A DNA stretch of 64,000 nucleotides from Pedobacter sp. ASV28 (GTDB lineage Bacteria > Bacteroidota > Bacteroidia > Sphingobacteriales > Sphingobacteriaceae), in assembly GCF_016428855.1 (NCBI RefSeq), contig NZ_JAELTN010000011.1:47232-111231 (forward strand), written 5' to 3'. Below are positions 1-8,675 of the stretch, piece by piece (the stretch's first letter is position 1; every line of letters starts with the position of its first letter). A program made the translations under genes and the position numbers. Under the pieces are notes generated by a model. It was not told the DNA's origin. It did not search any database and saw nothing but the letters and a program-made list of their open reading frames with translations.

Positions 1-314
1 TCTGTATCCGGAAAGCTGCCATATATGGCTACACCGCTTTTCATCTTGAAAGATGATGTGGCGTCAGGCTGGTAGGTGCCGGCGGTCACCCATACCTGCG
101 TTGCACCTGCAGCATTAATGGCACCCTGCAAATCGGCAGTGGCATTGCCCCACGATGAGCCATCTTTAGTACCTAGGGCAGTTTGCCTTACGTAAACTAT
201 GCCGGCGGTTGGGGTAATGGTTTGCGCCCCTGCTGTTACCGATAGGCACAACGCAACCACTAGCAGCATGATGTAAGGTAGAGGTTGTAATGGTTGTAGT
301 TTTATTATCATCAT
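1..314 (-). CDS. Secreted beta-helix-type protein, N-terminal part (cut by left edge)
   Basis: The reading frame starts at 314 (tandem ATG at 314 and 311) and stays open for 104 codons to the window edge, so the C-terminal bulk is missing. Residues 1-31 form a signal peptide with a hydrophobic core (IMLLVVALCLSVTAGAQ). It is followed by VYVRQTALGTKDGSSWGNA, then TADLQGAINAA, TAGTYQPD and SGVAIYGSF. This order (a DGSSW..A start, DLQ.AI, AGTY.P, GV.IYG.F) is typical of the opening of right-handed parallel beta-helix surface proteins of Bacteroidota. These are secreted and often carry a T9SS sorting domain at the far end, which cannot be seen here. The frame is continuous with the HU remnant upstream (no stop between 503 and 314), but the signal peptide shows where the real protein starts. 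The family call rests on motif resemblance; substrate and role are unknown. Confidence 0.7.
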   Translation of the reverse strand, partial: MMIIKLQPLQPLPYIMLLVVALCLSVTAGAQTITPTAGIVYVRQTALGTKDGSSWGNATADLQGAINAAGATQVWVTAGTYQPDATSSFKMKSGVAIYGSFPDT

Positions 315-344
315 TCTTGTTGTTATCTGTTTACTAATTATTAT

Positions 345-617
345 TCTCTGTTTTGTTGGCACCAATACGGTAAAGTAACCTGTGTTGATAGAAAAGCCAT
401 CGCACAACTGGTAGGCCATCTCTTTAAGAAATAGCTCTACGGCATGCTCCATGGCTGTGGTCGGTACATCCGCACCGCCACGGTTTGTGGCCTCTTCACA
501 AATTTATTTCACGTTCAACGAGCGCTCGCTCACAGTGCGGGCAATGTAATCGTTGGAGATGTCCTTGGTCAAGAGGTTATCATACAGATAGGTTTTGATT
601 TTATATAGTGCTGCCAT
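345..617 (-). pseudogene. Broken HU-family DNA-binding protein gene (HU-HIG type), internal stop and lost C-terminus
   Basis: From ATG at 617 the frame reads MAALYKIKTYLYDN, then DYIARTVSERSLNVK, and hits TAA at 506-504. The same frame then continues ICEEATNRGGADV, MEHAVELFLKEMAYQLCDGFSINTGYFT. This is the pattern of the Bacteroidota HU-like domain (IHF/HU fold, the type fused to winged-helix or Ig-like domains), with K-stop-I where K-[DE]-I-C-EEA would be expected; GAA to TAA is one substitution. Similarity fades after GYFTVLV, so the usual C-terminal half is absent. The remaining codons run without a stop into the secreted beta-helix gene. Both the nonsense codon and the lost tail point to a decayed copy. 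Read-through or re-initiation at the internal ATG of MEHAVELF cannot be excluded. Confidence 0.65.
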
Positions 618-663
618 AACTATAAAGAATTAGAGATTAATTACGTGGTTGTTTAGTATATGT

Positions 664-710
664 TAATCATAGAGATAGCCAAAATTATGTTTTGGCTATC
701 TCTATGATTA
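664..710. repeat. Perfect 21-bp inverted repeat with 5-nt loop
   Basis: The arms at 664-684 and 690-710 are exact reverse complements (TAATCATAGAGATAGCCAAA plus one A), separated by TTATG. It lies 47 bp upstream of the ATG of the HU remnant and about 320 bp before the AraC-type gene. No T-tract follows the hairpin on either strand, so it does not look like a classic intrinsic terminator. It could be a small mobile-element remnant, an operator or an mRNA hairpin. Confidence 0.8.
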
Positions 711-1033
711 AGTTAAGGTGCATAAAGTTGTGTTGATTTTAAAAATCAGAACAAGAAATGCAACACATGGGCAAATTTATCCACGCCAACAAACAAACAC
801 AGGAAATTTTTATGAGAAAACAATTGGCCCAACCACCTTTTATGGGGGCAATTATTTCACAACCAACCACATCTCAGGTTTACTCCATATAAATGCAATA
901 GCCAGTTTCTTTAGATATCAGAAAGAAGATAAACTATGACCGAACCTAATTTTTAGATAACTTTGGCCCAAATTGAGCGATAGCTATCGCAATACCAAAC
1001 ACCTTACTAAAACAACATCTCATTAACGTTAAT
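711..1033. other. 323-bp gap with no convincing gene
   Basis: Two short plus-strand frames exist (718-939, 73 codons; 758-892, 44 codons). Neither shows a recognisable domain, signal peptide or convincing start region, and the composition is low-complexity, rich in CAA and ACA codons. The right part holds the probable promoter of the AraC-type gene. The direct GATAGCTATCGC palindrome near 980-991 is the only other small symmetry noticed. Confidence 0.5.
958..965 (+). promoter_or_regulatory. Probable -7 element of the AraC-type regulator gene
   Basis: TAACTTTG matches the Bacteroidota -7 consensus TAnnTTTG exactly and would give a leader of about 60 nt before the ATG at 1034. No clear TTG -33 element is seen at the usual distance, so the call is tentative. 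Confidence 0.35.
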
Positions 1034-2239
1034 ATGGACTTAATTGGCATACAACTTTATGACATCTTGGTCATAATAGGCATTTTTGCAAGTTTCTTTG
1101 CCTGTAGCCTGCTATTCTTTTTCAACCGTAAAAAGTATAACCGCAATACCAGCCTGCTGCTGGGCATCATTATTTTTTCATGGGGATGGTACGGGTTTAC
1201 CTACCTTCTTATTATTACCGGCTGGATTAGCCATATTCCGGGCATTTACCGTATTGGCGCTCCCTTGTACTATCTTATACCGCCCTGTTGCTACCTGTAT
1301 ACAAGGTGTGTGCTGTTTGATGAAGTTAAGCTAAGGAAATACGACTGGCTATACTTTATACCAGCTTTATTGGCAGTTATTGATTTACTTCCATTTTATT
1401 TTGCCGATTCCGTAACTAAGCAGGCCGTGGCACAGGCCATAGCAAATAACATGAACTTGTCCTATCAGTTAGGTTCGGGCTTTGTACCGGCATTTTGGCA
1501 CTTTCAGCTACGCTGGATACAGGGCATTATCTACCTTTTTTTCCAGTGGCAACTCATCATCAGGATATTTAAAAAGGAGCAATTATCTGCCTTTGGCAGC
1601 TTAAAAAGTTGGCTGTTATCGTTTACTTTGCTCAATACCTTTATATATGGCGGGCTCGCCATTATGTGTGTACAAATATGGCTAAGGCTAAACCAAGAAA
1701 CCGCACCTTTTACGGTAGCTAGAAGTGGGTCTCTTCTGGTGCAAATCATTGGGATTACCAGTTTAATTGGTTTCCTGTTTTGCAGGCCCGATATCCTGTA
1801 CGGTATCCCGAGGGTAGGCGTATTGCCCGGGGGTGGAGCCATAGAGGATATGTCCGAGCCCTCCAAACTAACAAATAAGGAACGGAAAACACCATTAAAT
1901 ACGGCACTTATAACACAGCATGCCCATAAGATAGATTTCTATATCCGTAAAAAAGAAGCCTTTAAAACAAAAGGCTATACGGTAAGCGAACTGGCAATGG
2001 CATTAAAAATGCGACCGTACCATCTTTCATACATTTTAAAACACCATTACAAACAACACTATGCCGATTTTATTAATGGTTACCGGATTGAATATATCAA
2101 AGCGTGCATAGCCTCTGAAGAATGGAAGAACCTTACGCTAGAGGGGCTTGCCAACGAAGCCGGTTTCTCTTCGCGAAGTGCATTTTTTGTGGCATTTAAA
2201 AAGGTAACTGGCGTAAGTCCGTCACAATATTTGCAATAG
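1034..2239 (+). CDS. Membrane-anchored AraC-family transcriptional regulator
   Basis: The 401-residue protein has about seven hydrophobic segments in its first 265 residues (for example ILVIIGIFASFFACSLLFFF and LLLGIIIFSWGWYGFTYLL). A linker follows, then a C-terminal AraC-type double helix-turn-helix at about 305-401 (YTVSELAMALKMRPYHLSYILKHH; GLANEAGFSSRSAFFVAFKKVTGVSPSQYLQ). The final FGFSS..F...FKK.TG.SPS.Y pattern is the AraC signature. Bacteroidota carry many such 7-TM sensor plus AraC proteins, which are thought to sense a ligand in the membrane and bind DNA directly. The target is unknown; the neighbours are the HU remnant, the REP-like repeat and a convergent OmpA lipoprotein gene. 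The start is the first ATG in frame, immediately before the first membrane helix. Confidence 0.85.
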   Translation: MDLIGIQLYDILVIIGIFASFFACSLLFFFNRKKYNRNTSLLLGIIIFSWGWYGFTYLLIITGWISHIPGIYRIGAPLYYLIPPCCYLYTRCVLFDEVKLRKYDWLYFIPALLAVIDLLPFYFADSVTKQAVAQAIANNMNLSYQLGSGFVPAFWHFQLRWIQGIIYLFFQWQLIIRIFKKEQLSAFGSLKSWLLSFTLLNTFIYGGLAIMCVQIWLRLNQETAPFTVARSGSLLVQIIGITSLIGFLFCRPDILYGIPRVGVLPGGGAIEDMSEPSKLTNKERKTPLNTALITQHAHKIDFYIRKKEAFKTKGYTVSELAMALKMRPYHLSYILKHHYKQHYADFINGYRIEYIKACIASEEWKNLTLEGLANEAGFSSRSAFFVAFKKVTGVSPSQYLQ

Positions 2240-2370
2240 GAAGAACTGTTCTTTGGTACCCCCTTCATAATTCGTCATTCAGATAGAATATAATCATGAT
2301 CTGAATGTTAGTGTGGGCGCCCCACCAACATGCGATTCTACTAATTTTACTTGAATGGGACTTTTTCAGT

Positions 2371-2437
2371 CATTGCGAGGTACGAAGCAATCTTAAGCAA
2401 ATTATTACCTTGTAAGATTGCTTCGTACCTCGCAATG
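2371..2437. repeat. REP-like 25-bp inverted repeat in the gap between convergent genes
   Basis: CATTGCGAGGTACGAAGCAA plus TCTTA (2371-2395) is repeated as its exact reverse complement at 2413-2437, with a 17-nt loop. The core CATTGCGAGG.ACGAAGCAATCT is a motif I recognise as recurring in intergenic positions of many Bacteroidota genomes, behaving like a REP element. It lies between the ends of the convergent AraC-type and OmpA genes. A minor second inverted repeat, CATTCAGAT/ATCTGAATG, sits at 2276-2307. Confidence 0.8.
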
Positions 2438-2448
2438 AAGGACTAACC

Positions 2449-3291
2449 TTACTGCTTAATTAAATTATATAGCTCATCCAATTTTGGGGAAAGGACGATT
2501 TCAATTCTACGATTTTTACTACGTCCTTCTGCGGTGCTATTTTCCGCCAAAGGTTGGAACTGTCCCTTACCAGTAGCTGTCATCCTTACACTCTCTACCT
2601 TCTGCTCATCTGTTAAAAAGCGTACTACCGAAGTTGAACGCAATACACTTAGGTCCCAGTTGTCTTTGATCTGTCCGAGATTTGTGATCTTTTGCGAGTC
2701 GGTATGCCCTTCTACAGCAATATTGATATCAGGCTGCTGTTTTAAAACTTCCGCCAGTTGGGTTAGTGCTTGTTTGCCCCTTTCGTCTATAACAATACTG
2801 CCAGAAGGGAACAAAAGCTTATCCGTTAGGGATACATAAACCTTACCATTTTTAACCTCGACCGTTAAACCGCTTTTGGTGAATCCCAACAAGGCTTCCT
2901 GTAACTTAGCCCTAAGCTGATTAGTGGCCTCATCACGTTTACGTAAGACCTCTTCTACTTCTTTTAAACGTTGTTCACGTTTTTTAAGGTCGCCTGCCAG
3001 CTTATTAATTTCAGAAGAGCTATTGCTACGCAGTTTGGCATAGTTTCCTTCTAAGTCTGTATATTTCTCATTCAGGCTAGCCAATTGGCCATTTAGCGCA
3101 GCAGTATCTGCCTTTAGTCTTTTGATACGTTGTTCTAAGCTTTCATTCTGTGATTGTGATTCGTTCCATCCGGTATTTAATGAATCTTGTTTAGCCAATA
3201 AAGATTTGTATTTCTTTGTTGAAAGTACCACACATGAACTTAGGGTGGCCATCAACAAAAACAAGGCGACTAATAGGTTAATTTTTCTCAT
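2449..3291 (-). CDS. OmpA-family lipoprotein
   Basis: The 280-residue protein opens with a lipoprotein signal peptide (LLVALFLLMATLSSC, lipid-accepting Cys20). A long charged coiled coil follows at about 25-125 (many E, K, L, N and Q; for example KREQRLKEVEEVLRKRDE). The C-terminal peptidoglycan-binding OmpA/MotB domain covers about 150-275, with LLFPSGSIVIDERGKQAL, VEGHTDSQKI, LSVLRSTSVVRFL and AEGRSKNRRIEIV. The family tethers the outer membrane to peptidoglycan; the coiled coil would span the periplasm. It ends 14 bp before the next gene's start region on the same strand and faces the AraC-type gene tail to tail, with the REP-like repeat between. Confidence 0.92.
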   Translation of the reverse strand: MRKINLLVALFLLMATLSSCVVLSTKKYKSLLAKQDSLNTGWNESQSQNESLEQRIKRLKADTAALNGQLASLNEKYTDLEGNYAKLRSNSSSEINKLAGDLKKREQRLKEVEEVLRKRDEATNQLRAKLQEALLGFTKSGLTVEVKNGKVYVSLTDKLLFPSGSIVIDERGKQALTQLAEVLKQQPDINIAVEGHTDSQKITNLGQIKDNWDLSVLRSTSVVRFLTDEQKVESVRMTATGKGQFQPLAENSTAEGRSKNRRIEIVLSPKLDELYNLIKQ

Positions 3292-3305
3292 TCGTGTATT
3301 TTAAT

Positions 3306-3968
3306 TTATTGATCTACGGCTTTTCTCAAAAATAAGATGAAGGGCTGAATATGCTCAAAAGCAGTTTTCAACTTATCAACGATATTATTTTTGTAAAAGT
3401 CTTCTTCTTTTAAAGGATAAATAGAGATAAAGCTCTTCAATTTAAGGTACTCGATCATCGGGTGGTCTATTTCATAACCTTTGGGGGCTTTTTTCAATGT
3501 ATCTTCTTTACTAAGGGTAAAGGTATCCTGATAAGATTTAGCCTGGATTATTCCCAGAAATTCCTCTCCGTTATAATCGATCTCTTCTCTTATCTTTTTT
3601 AGCACCTGGCCTTCGGGCATCCAAAATCCTGCTCCAAAGAAACAGTTTCCCGGTTCCAGATGTAGGTAATAGCTGGGTGTAGTGGGTCCGTATCCTTTAA
3701 CATCGAAAGCAATACCGTAATTTTTCTTGTAGGGTGCCTTGTTGGGGCTAAAGCGTATATCTCTATAGATACGCAATAAGCATTTTTTCGGGGCTGTATC
3801 AGCAGAAAACGCTGGATCTATCGCTGAAAAGTCCTTAATCAGCACCTCAATTAAGCCATAAAGATCTTCCTTAGCTTCTTCGTATAGATGCTTATTCTGG
3901 GCAAACCATTCTCTGTTGTTATTTTGCGAAAGTTCTCTAAGAAAAGAAAAAGTTGTTTTTTTTAGCAT
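3306..3968 (-). CDS. DUF2461 family protein (TIGR02453-like)
   Basis: The 220-residue protein begins with TFSFLRELSQNNNREWFAQNKHLYEEAKEDL and continues with KKCLLRIYRDIRFSPNKAPYKKNYGIAF, YYLHLEPGNCFFGAGFWMPE and a charged C-terminus. The WF..NK..Y, R.YRD.RFS..K.PYK.N and GAG.W.P motifs are diagnostic of the DUF2461/TIGR02453 family, and the length is normal. It has no signal peptide and is probably cytosolic. The biochemical function of the family is not established. It may be co-transcribed with the OmpA lipoprotein gene, whose ATG lies only 14 bp away on the same strand. Confidence 0.9.
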   Translation of the reverse strand: MLKKTTFSFLRELSQNNNREWFAQNKHLYEEAKEDLYGLIEVLIKDFSAIDPAFSADTAPKKCLLRIYRDIRFSPNKAPYKKNYGIAFDVKGYGPTTPSYYLHLEPGNCFFGAGFWMPEGQVLKKIREEIDYNGEEFLGIIQAKSYQDTFTLSKEDTLKKAPKGYEIDHPMIEYLKLKSFISIYPLKEEDFYKNNIVDKLKTAFEHIQPFILFLRKAVDQ

Positions 3969-4071
3969 ACCAGTTCAAATTTGCTATTTCAAGCTTGCAG
4001 TTGGCCAATTTAACAAATTAATGGGTGATTAGCTAATAGAAGTTGACGACCTGTTGGCTAGTAGGCGCTTA

Positions 4072-4329
4072 TTATTTGCCCGGATGTAAGGAAGAAACAT
4101 TATTCTTTTTACGGTAGTTGACATACCATAAAATGCCCACCCCAGAAATCAACAGGTAAGGGATGGCCAATAAGTACAAAATACCGGAATTTAAGCCTTT
4201 ACCTTGTGTATTGCCATTTTTAACACTCATTTCTGCATTTGCAGAACACATTGAACATTGGGCGCTTGCACTAGGCTGATTAAAGGTTAAAACCGCAAAA
4301 AATATAGCGAACAAAACTATTCTTTTCAT
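4072..4329 (-). CDS. Small CxxC membrane protein
   Basis: From ATG at 4329 the gene encodes 85 residues: a signal peptide (MKRIVLFAIFFAVLTF..ASAQ), then QCSMCSANAEMSVKNG, then one membrane helix (SGILYLLAIPYLLISGVGILW) and a basic tail (YRKKNN). The frame is open further upstream, but a perfect -7 element (4335-4342) lies inside that extension and the signal peptide starts at 4329, so the short form is chosen. The CSMC pair right after signal cleavage could bind metal or form a disulfide outside the cytoplasm. Similar small proteins are common but uncharacterised in Bacteroidota. No function can be assigned. Confidence 0.75.
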   Translation of the reverse strand: MKRIVLFAIFFAVLTFNQPSASAQCSMCSANAEMSVKNGNTQGKGLNSGILYLLAIPYLLISGVGILWYVNYRKKNNVSSLHPGK

Positions 4330-4334
4330 CGTTA

Positions 4335-4342
4335 CAAAATTA
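4335..4342 (-). promoter_or_regulatory. -7 promoter element of the small CxxC gene
   Basis: On the minus strand TAATTTTG matches TAnnTTTG exactly and ends 6 nt before the ATG at 4329, implying a very short or absent 5' leader. It argues against the longer in-frame start. The -33 region (CTTTA) is poor. Confidence 0.5.
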
Positions 4343-4563
4343 ACATTTTTTAACCTAATAAAGCGTGTAAAGAAGAATATTACGATCTCATGAAAATTAA
4401 GCATGACCAATGACGGTTAAAAGCAAAGAGGGTATCCAAAAATCTAATTTGCCATCGCAGCATGAGCTAAAACCTTGAGGCAATTTACTATTTTGCCTGT
4501 TTACGGAAATAACAAATTCTAATGTTTGGAGACCTCTTATTAATGGTTGGTTAAGGGCTTTCT

Positions 4564-7500
4564 TTACAAGGAAATCAATTTATCCCAAGCTACTACTTTT
4601 CCAGCTGTGACATCACGAATTTCCAAGATATAAGTGCCCATCAAATTTGTTATGCTGATTTTGTGTCCATTAGTCAGCTCTATACCCAACACTTTTTTGA
4701 TGGCCACTGATTGTCCCCATAAATTGAGCAACCTAATTTCATAATAACTTTCTGGGGTTGCACTTTCCATTTTTACCTTAAAAGATCCCTTGGCAGGATT
4801 AGGATAGATATGAAGAGGGCTCAACTGGTCTTGTAAATCAAATTTAATTACATATAGCCCATAGCTAAAAGAGCAGTCGTCATTATCAATTTGATTTAAG
4901 CGATAATAATTATTTCCCATCAGTGGGTTTTTATCTAGTAAAAGATAATTCCCAGCTCCCTTAGCAGCCACACTTCCCAGCTTAACAAAAAGCCTATCTT
5001 CTCCTGCCCGCTCCACTTCAAACCTGTTGTTGTTAATTTCTGTTGCCGTTGACCACCTTAAGGCTACTCCACTGTTGATCTTTTTGGCAGAAAATTCTAT
5101 AAGTTTTACAGGTAATGAAGTCATGTCGAAAATATAAGGATCAGAAGTAACCACGCAACTGCCAGTTAAGGTAACTTTAACCGTGTAAGTTCCACTTTGG
5201 GTTAAAACCTGTGTAGCATTTTCGGCTCCATTAATTGGATTACCATTTAAATACCATTGGTTTCCGCTGGTAAAGTTCGAACTTAACACTTCCGCATTTC
5301 TTGTAATCTCGGGTTTACTTAGCGGAACCTGTAGCCTAGTTGCTCCCACACAGCCAAATGCCTTCACTTTCATTCCATAGAAAAAGTAATAAAAAGATTT
5401 GGGGCTAGACGTACTTCCACTCTGTCCGGTTATGGCAAAAATATCTGCTGCGGTTTTATAGGGATAAGGTATATTACCACCTCCACCACTTGACCTGAAC
5501 AAAGTAGCACCGCCTTCATAAGTAGCAGACAGGGTATAGTCGCCGGCCGAAGGAATAATAAGGTTTAACGTATATATTCGTCCCTGATCATTTGTATCAT
5601 TGTCTGTTCCATCTGATGATCTTGTTCTAGTCACACTAATACTGCTACTAGACACCACCATACCTGCGCTATTCTTCACATAGAAAGTCACCATTCCCGA
5701 TGTACCAACATACAATCTGGCACTTTCTATCACCATAGGAGCCAATGCGGTGACATACACATTATACGGATGTTGGCCATAAGCGCCAGCACCACTCCCC
5801 ATATCACTATGGTATTTCGTAGCAGGACCTATAGTTGCTGTAAAATCATTCAATCCAGCATAATATGATTGGTTTGTTGTAGGTGCGACTGTTGTGGTTG
5901 TCGTAGCTCCAAATGCAATTGGTGCCGTATCTGTAGGGGTTTTATACCAGAATATCGTTCCATTTCCACCCGACGACAATGTATAGGTGCTAGATGAAGT
6001 ACAATAATAGGCAGAACTTGTATTCGACAACAGCGGTGCCGAGGCTATCTGCACCTGGTTGCTGATCTCATCATCAGTAGAATCAAGATCGCCAATAAGA
6101 TTGATTTTCGCTACTATAGTATAGGTTTTACCTGCCTCGGCGTTAAAAGAACCCGGCAAAATAACCGTTCCTTCAGCAGCAGGGCTCAGGCTTCCATTGT
6201 AAGTGCCCATTAAAGTGGTGACCACATTTTCCCCCTCCTTAACCGTAACGGTTATGGGTAAGTTGGCCATGCTTTGCGCACCCCTATTTTTAACTTTTAC
6301 CGTAACTGTTTGAGCTGCATTTGCACATGCGCCTACCAAAGGATCTAATATAGCTAGCATTTGTGCATTAAGGCTTGCTGGTAAAATTTTCACCCTGTAA
6401 TCTTGGGTTTCGCCTTTTGGATAAGTTCCGCAAGCTGTTACATCGTTAGGTAGAGTAGTTTCTACCAATACGACCCTCAACAAAGAAAAATGATCGGCAA
6501 TAGCTGTAGCAGGAACGGTTATCGATGTTGAGTATGTATCCGCTCCATTTATTATACCGCTAGTGGCCACAGTTTCATCTGCATCATCAAAATCGCCATC
6601 ACCATTCCAATCTATAAATACCTTTGCTATTTTATTATAATTAGCCCCACATGTACCCATAGAGAGGTTTAAGTTATAGCGCTTACCCTTTTCCAATTCT
6701 ATGGTCTGGGCTGTATAATCGGCATAAGCAGTACAAGTTGTAGCAGGGGTATGGTTAATATTAGCCAAGCTAAAATTGATGATTTTAGAGTCTGCATTGG
6801 AGCTTGGGGCAGATGTACAATAGACCGCACCTCCAATACCTGTCATAATTAACGAGAAAGCCTGTGCACCACTTTGCAGTGAGTTTTTATGGCTAACCGT
6901 AAAGGTATATGTTTTGCCCGGAACGGCATCCGCAATATAGACCTGTTCCACATTATCCCTAAAGTTATCGCCCGTTGTGGCTGCCATGGCTGGATTTGCC
7001 GGATCCAATACCCATGGATAAAAAGTAGTCGTTCCATCACTCATTCTAGTATCAAGATCATTTACCAACCTTAGTGTGGTATTATTCAAGGCATTGGTCG
7101 TTGACACTGGTGTAATGGCAGGATCCGTCCAGCAAATGGTGGCTACCAAAGGTCCATTTCCAGATGCCACTATTGTGATCGTCTGTGTTTCTCCCTGGTT
7201 CAAGGTACGTTCTGAGATCATACTCGTAGTTCCATCATCCAATATGGCTTTTGCTGCCCTTTCGGCATTTAGCAAACCCCAACCAAACCTATAATCGGGA
7301 CCAGGTGAAGAACCTGCTTCACTTGTGGTAGCCAAAGCCAATCCTTTTAAGGTTGCAGCACGCATAAAGGTTCCTTTACGCTGTTTATAAAGTTCCTGAA
7401 GAAGTATCAAGGTTCCTGTTGCGTTTGGAGCAGACATAGAGGTACCCGAAGAAGTGGCATAGTTTGCATTACCTGTATTTGTGGTAGAGACAAGATTGAC

Positions 7501-8607
7501 CCCATCGGCCACGAGATCTGGTTTTATCCGGCCATCGTCTGTTGGCCCCCAAGCACTAAACGTTGACATTACAATATCGCTTGGTGTAGAAGCACCATAT
7601 CGTAACCCATTTACGGCGCCAACGGTAAGAATATTTTTGGCGGTACCATAATTACCGATAATCCCATAACCATCATTACTGCTAATTCCCGTTGGCCTCG
7701 TACCGGCATTTACCATCGTACCACTGGCATTGTACCTATAATAGGTAGATCCTACTGCAGGCCCATTATCATTTCGGTAATTCCCCGCAGACTTTAATGG
7801 TAGGTAATAAGGTGCATTGTAACAAATATTATCCCAGGCCTGGGTTTTACTGTCATAGTAGCCAAACTTATAATCCTCATTTTCTCCCCATCTACCCCGA
7901 AATTCCCATCGGTTTCCCTGATCGCTATTTTGTGTCCATCCGGCAACTACGCCATAAGAATGGTTAGATAATAATAAATCGGGGGCATAAGTAGACATTT
8001 CGGCATTATCACCATCAAAATCAAATGATAATAAATTAGGCAAGCCATAGGCCATTCCTTTAGCCAAACTGTATATTCCTGCTGCGGCAATTGTTCCGGC
8101 AACATGCGTTCCATGTGAAGAGGTAGCGGAACCATCCTTTACTACGATCCTAGACGTTGCAAATTCCTGATGTGTAGCTAAAACTGAACCGCCATCCCAT
8201 ATGGCTATTTTATTATGAGGTATCGTACTGCCACTTAAATTAAGGCCCAATCCTCCTCCTGTATATAATTTATTGGCACGTGTTGTTCCTGCTGCGGTTT
8301 CATTCTCGGTTGCCTCATAGATAGGTAAACCAAAATCATCGACACCCACCAAATTCACTATCCTACCTTGCTGGGTAATTTGAAATGTTGGCCAACCTTT
8401 TTTTTTGGCCATTTTCCAAGCCCTATCTTTTTCTTTTTTCATAAATCCTGCCAAGTCTTTCCCATTTTTCTTTAAAAATGTAGCATTAGTTTTAGCGGAT
8501 ATATTCTCTTGAGCTAAAGAACTATGAAATGATGCCATGCCTAATAGTGCTAGCAAGAAAGTAACTCGGCCTACAAATTGACCTTTTGTAAAAAATGTGA
8601 TCGGCAT
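4564..8607 (-). CDS. Secreted S8 subtilase with GEVED domain and T9SS type A sorting domain
   Basis: With Met at 8607 the protein has 1347 residues. It has a signal peptide (VTFLLALLGMASFHSSLAQ), then an S8 serine protease domain with the catalytic triad visible: Asp138 (NKIAIWDGG), His165 (SSHGTHVAGT) and Ser390 (SSGTSMSAPNATG). After it come a proprotein-convertase-like beta domain, a GEVED domain (IAKVFIDWNGDGDFDDADET), CARDB/Ig-like modules and a C-terminal T9SS type A sorting domain (YPNPAKGSFKVKMES). It should be exported by Sec, moved across the outer membrane by T9SS and released or anchored at the surface as an endopeptidase. An in-frame Met at 8640 exists, but that stretch lies inside the terminator hairpin of the gene upstream, so 8607 is preferred. 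It neighbours another T9SS cargo gene and, further on, a peptide-type uptake locus. Confidence 0.93.
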   Translation of the reverse strand: MPITFFTKGQFVGRVTFLLALLGMASFHSSLAQENISAKTNATFLKKNGKDLAGFMKKEKDRAWKMAKKKGWPTFQITQQGRIVNLVGVDDFGLPIYEATENETAAGTTRANKLYTGGGLGLNLSGSTIPHNKIAIWDGGSVLATHQEFATSRIVVKDGSATSSHGTHVAGTIAAAGIYSLAKGMAYGLPNLLSFDFDGDNAEMSTYAPDLLLSNHSYGVVAGWTQNSDQGNRWEFRGRWGENEDYKFGYYDSKTQAWDNICYNAPYYLPLKSAGNYRNDNGPAVGSTYYRYNASGTMVNAGTRPTGISSNDGYGIIGNYGTAKNILTVGAVNGLRYGASTPSDIVMSTFSAWGPTDDGRIKPDLVADGVNLVSTTNTGNANYATSSGTSMSAPNATGTLILLQELYKQRKGTFMRAATLKGLALATTSEAGSSPGPDYRFGWGLLNAERAAKAILDDGTTSMISERTLNQGETQTITIVASGNGPLVATICWTDPAITPVSTTNALNNTTLRLVNDLDTRMSDGTTTFYPWVLDPANPAMAATTGDNFRDNVEQVYIADAVPGKTYTFTVSHKNSLQSGAQAFSLIMTGIGGAVYCTSAPSSNADSKIINFSLANINHTPATTCTAYADYTAQTIELEKGKRYNLNLSMGTCGANYNKIAKVFIDWNGDGDFDDADETVATSGIINGADTYSTSITVPATAIADHFSLLRVVLVETTLPNDVTACGTYPKGETQDYRVKILPASLNAQMLAILDPLVGACANAAQTVTVKVKNRGAQSMANLPITVTVKEGENVVTTLMGTYNGSLSPAAEGTVILPGSFNAEAGKTYTIVAKINLIGDLDSTDDEISNQVQIASAPLLSNTSSAYYCTSSSTYTLSSGGNGTIFWYKTPTDTAPIAFGATTTTTVAPTTNQSYYAGLNDFTATIGPATKYHSDMGSGAGAYGQHPYNVYVTALAPMVIESARLYVGTSGMVTFYVKNSAGMVVSSSSISVTRTRSSDGTDNDTNDQGRIYTLNLIIPSAGDYTLSATYEGGATLFRSSGGGGNIPYPYKTAADIFAITGQSGSTSSPKSFYYFFYGMKVKAFGCVGATRLQVPLSKPEITRNAEVLSSNFTSGNQWYLNGNPINGAENATQVLTQSGTYTVKVTLTGSCVVTSDPYIFDMTSLPVKLIEFSAKKINSGVALRWSTATEINNNRFEVERAGEDRLFVKLGSVAAKGAGNYLLLDKNPLMGNNYYRLNQIDNDDCSFSYGLYVIKFDLQDQLSPLHIYPNPAKGSFKVKMESATPESYYEIRLLNLWGQSVAIKKVLGIELTNGHKISITNLMGTYILEIRDVTAGKVVAWDKLISL

Positions 8608-8621
8608 GTGAATGGTTTTAG

Positions 8622-8660
8622 CAATAATAAAAACCGCCATATCTAACGATATGACGGTTT
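8622..8660 (-). terminator. Intrinsic terminator after the 690-residue T9SS protein gene
   Basis: On the minus strand a 13-bp stem (AAACCGTCATATC / GATATGGCGGTTT, one U-G wobble) closes a GTTA loop and is followed by TTTTATTATT. It sits 15 bp after the stop codon of the gene ending at 8676 and just before the subtilase start, so the two cargo genes are probably separate transcripts. Confidence 0.8.
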
Positions 8661-8675
8661 AGGTGTTTGTTTGGT

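Noticed and set aside
718..939. 73-codon plus-strand frame and a 44-codon frame (758-892) inside it
   Set aside because: No domain, no clear start region, low-complexity composition and no codon pattern like the neighbours.
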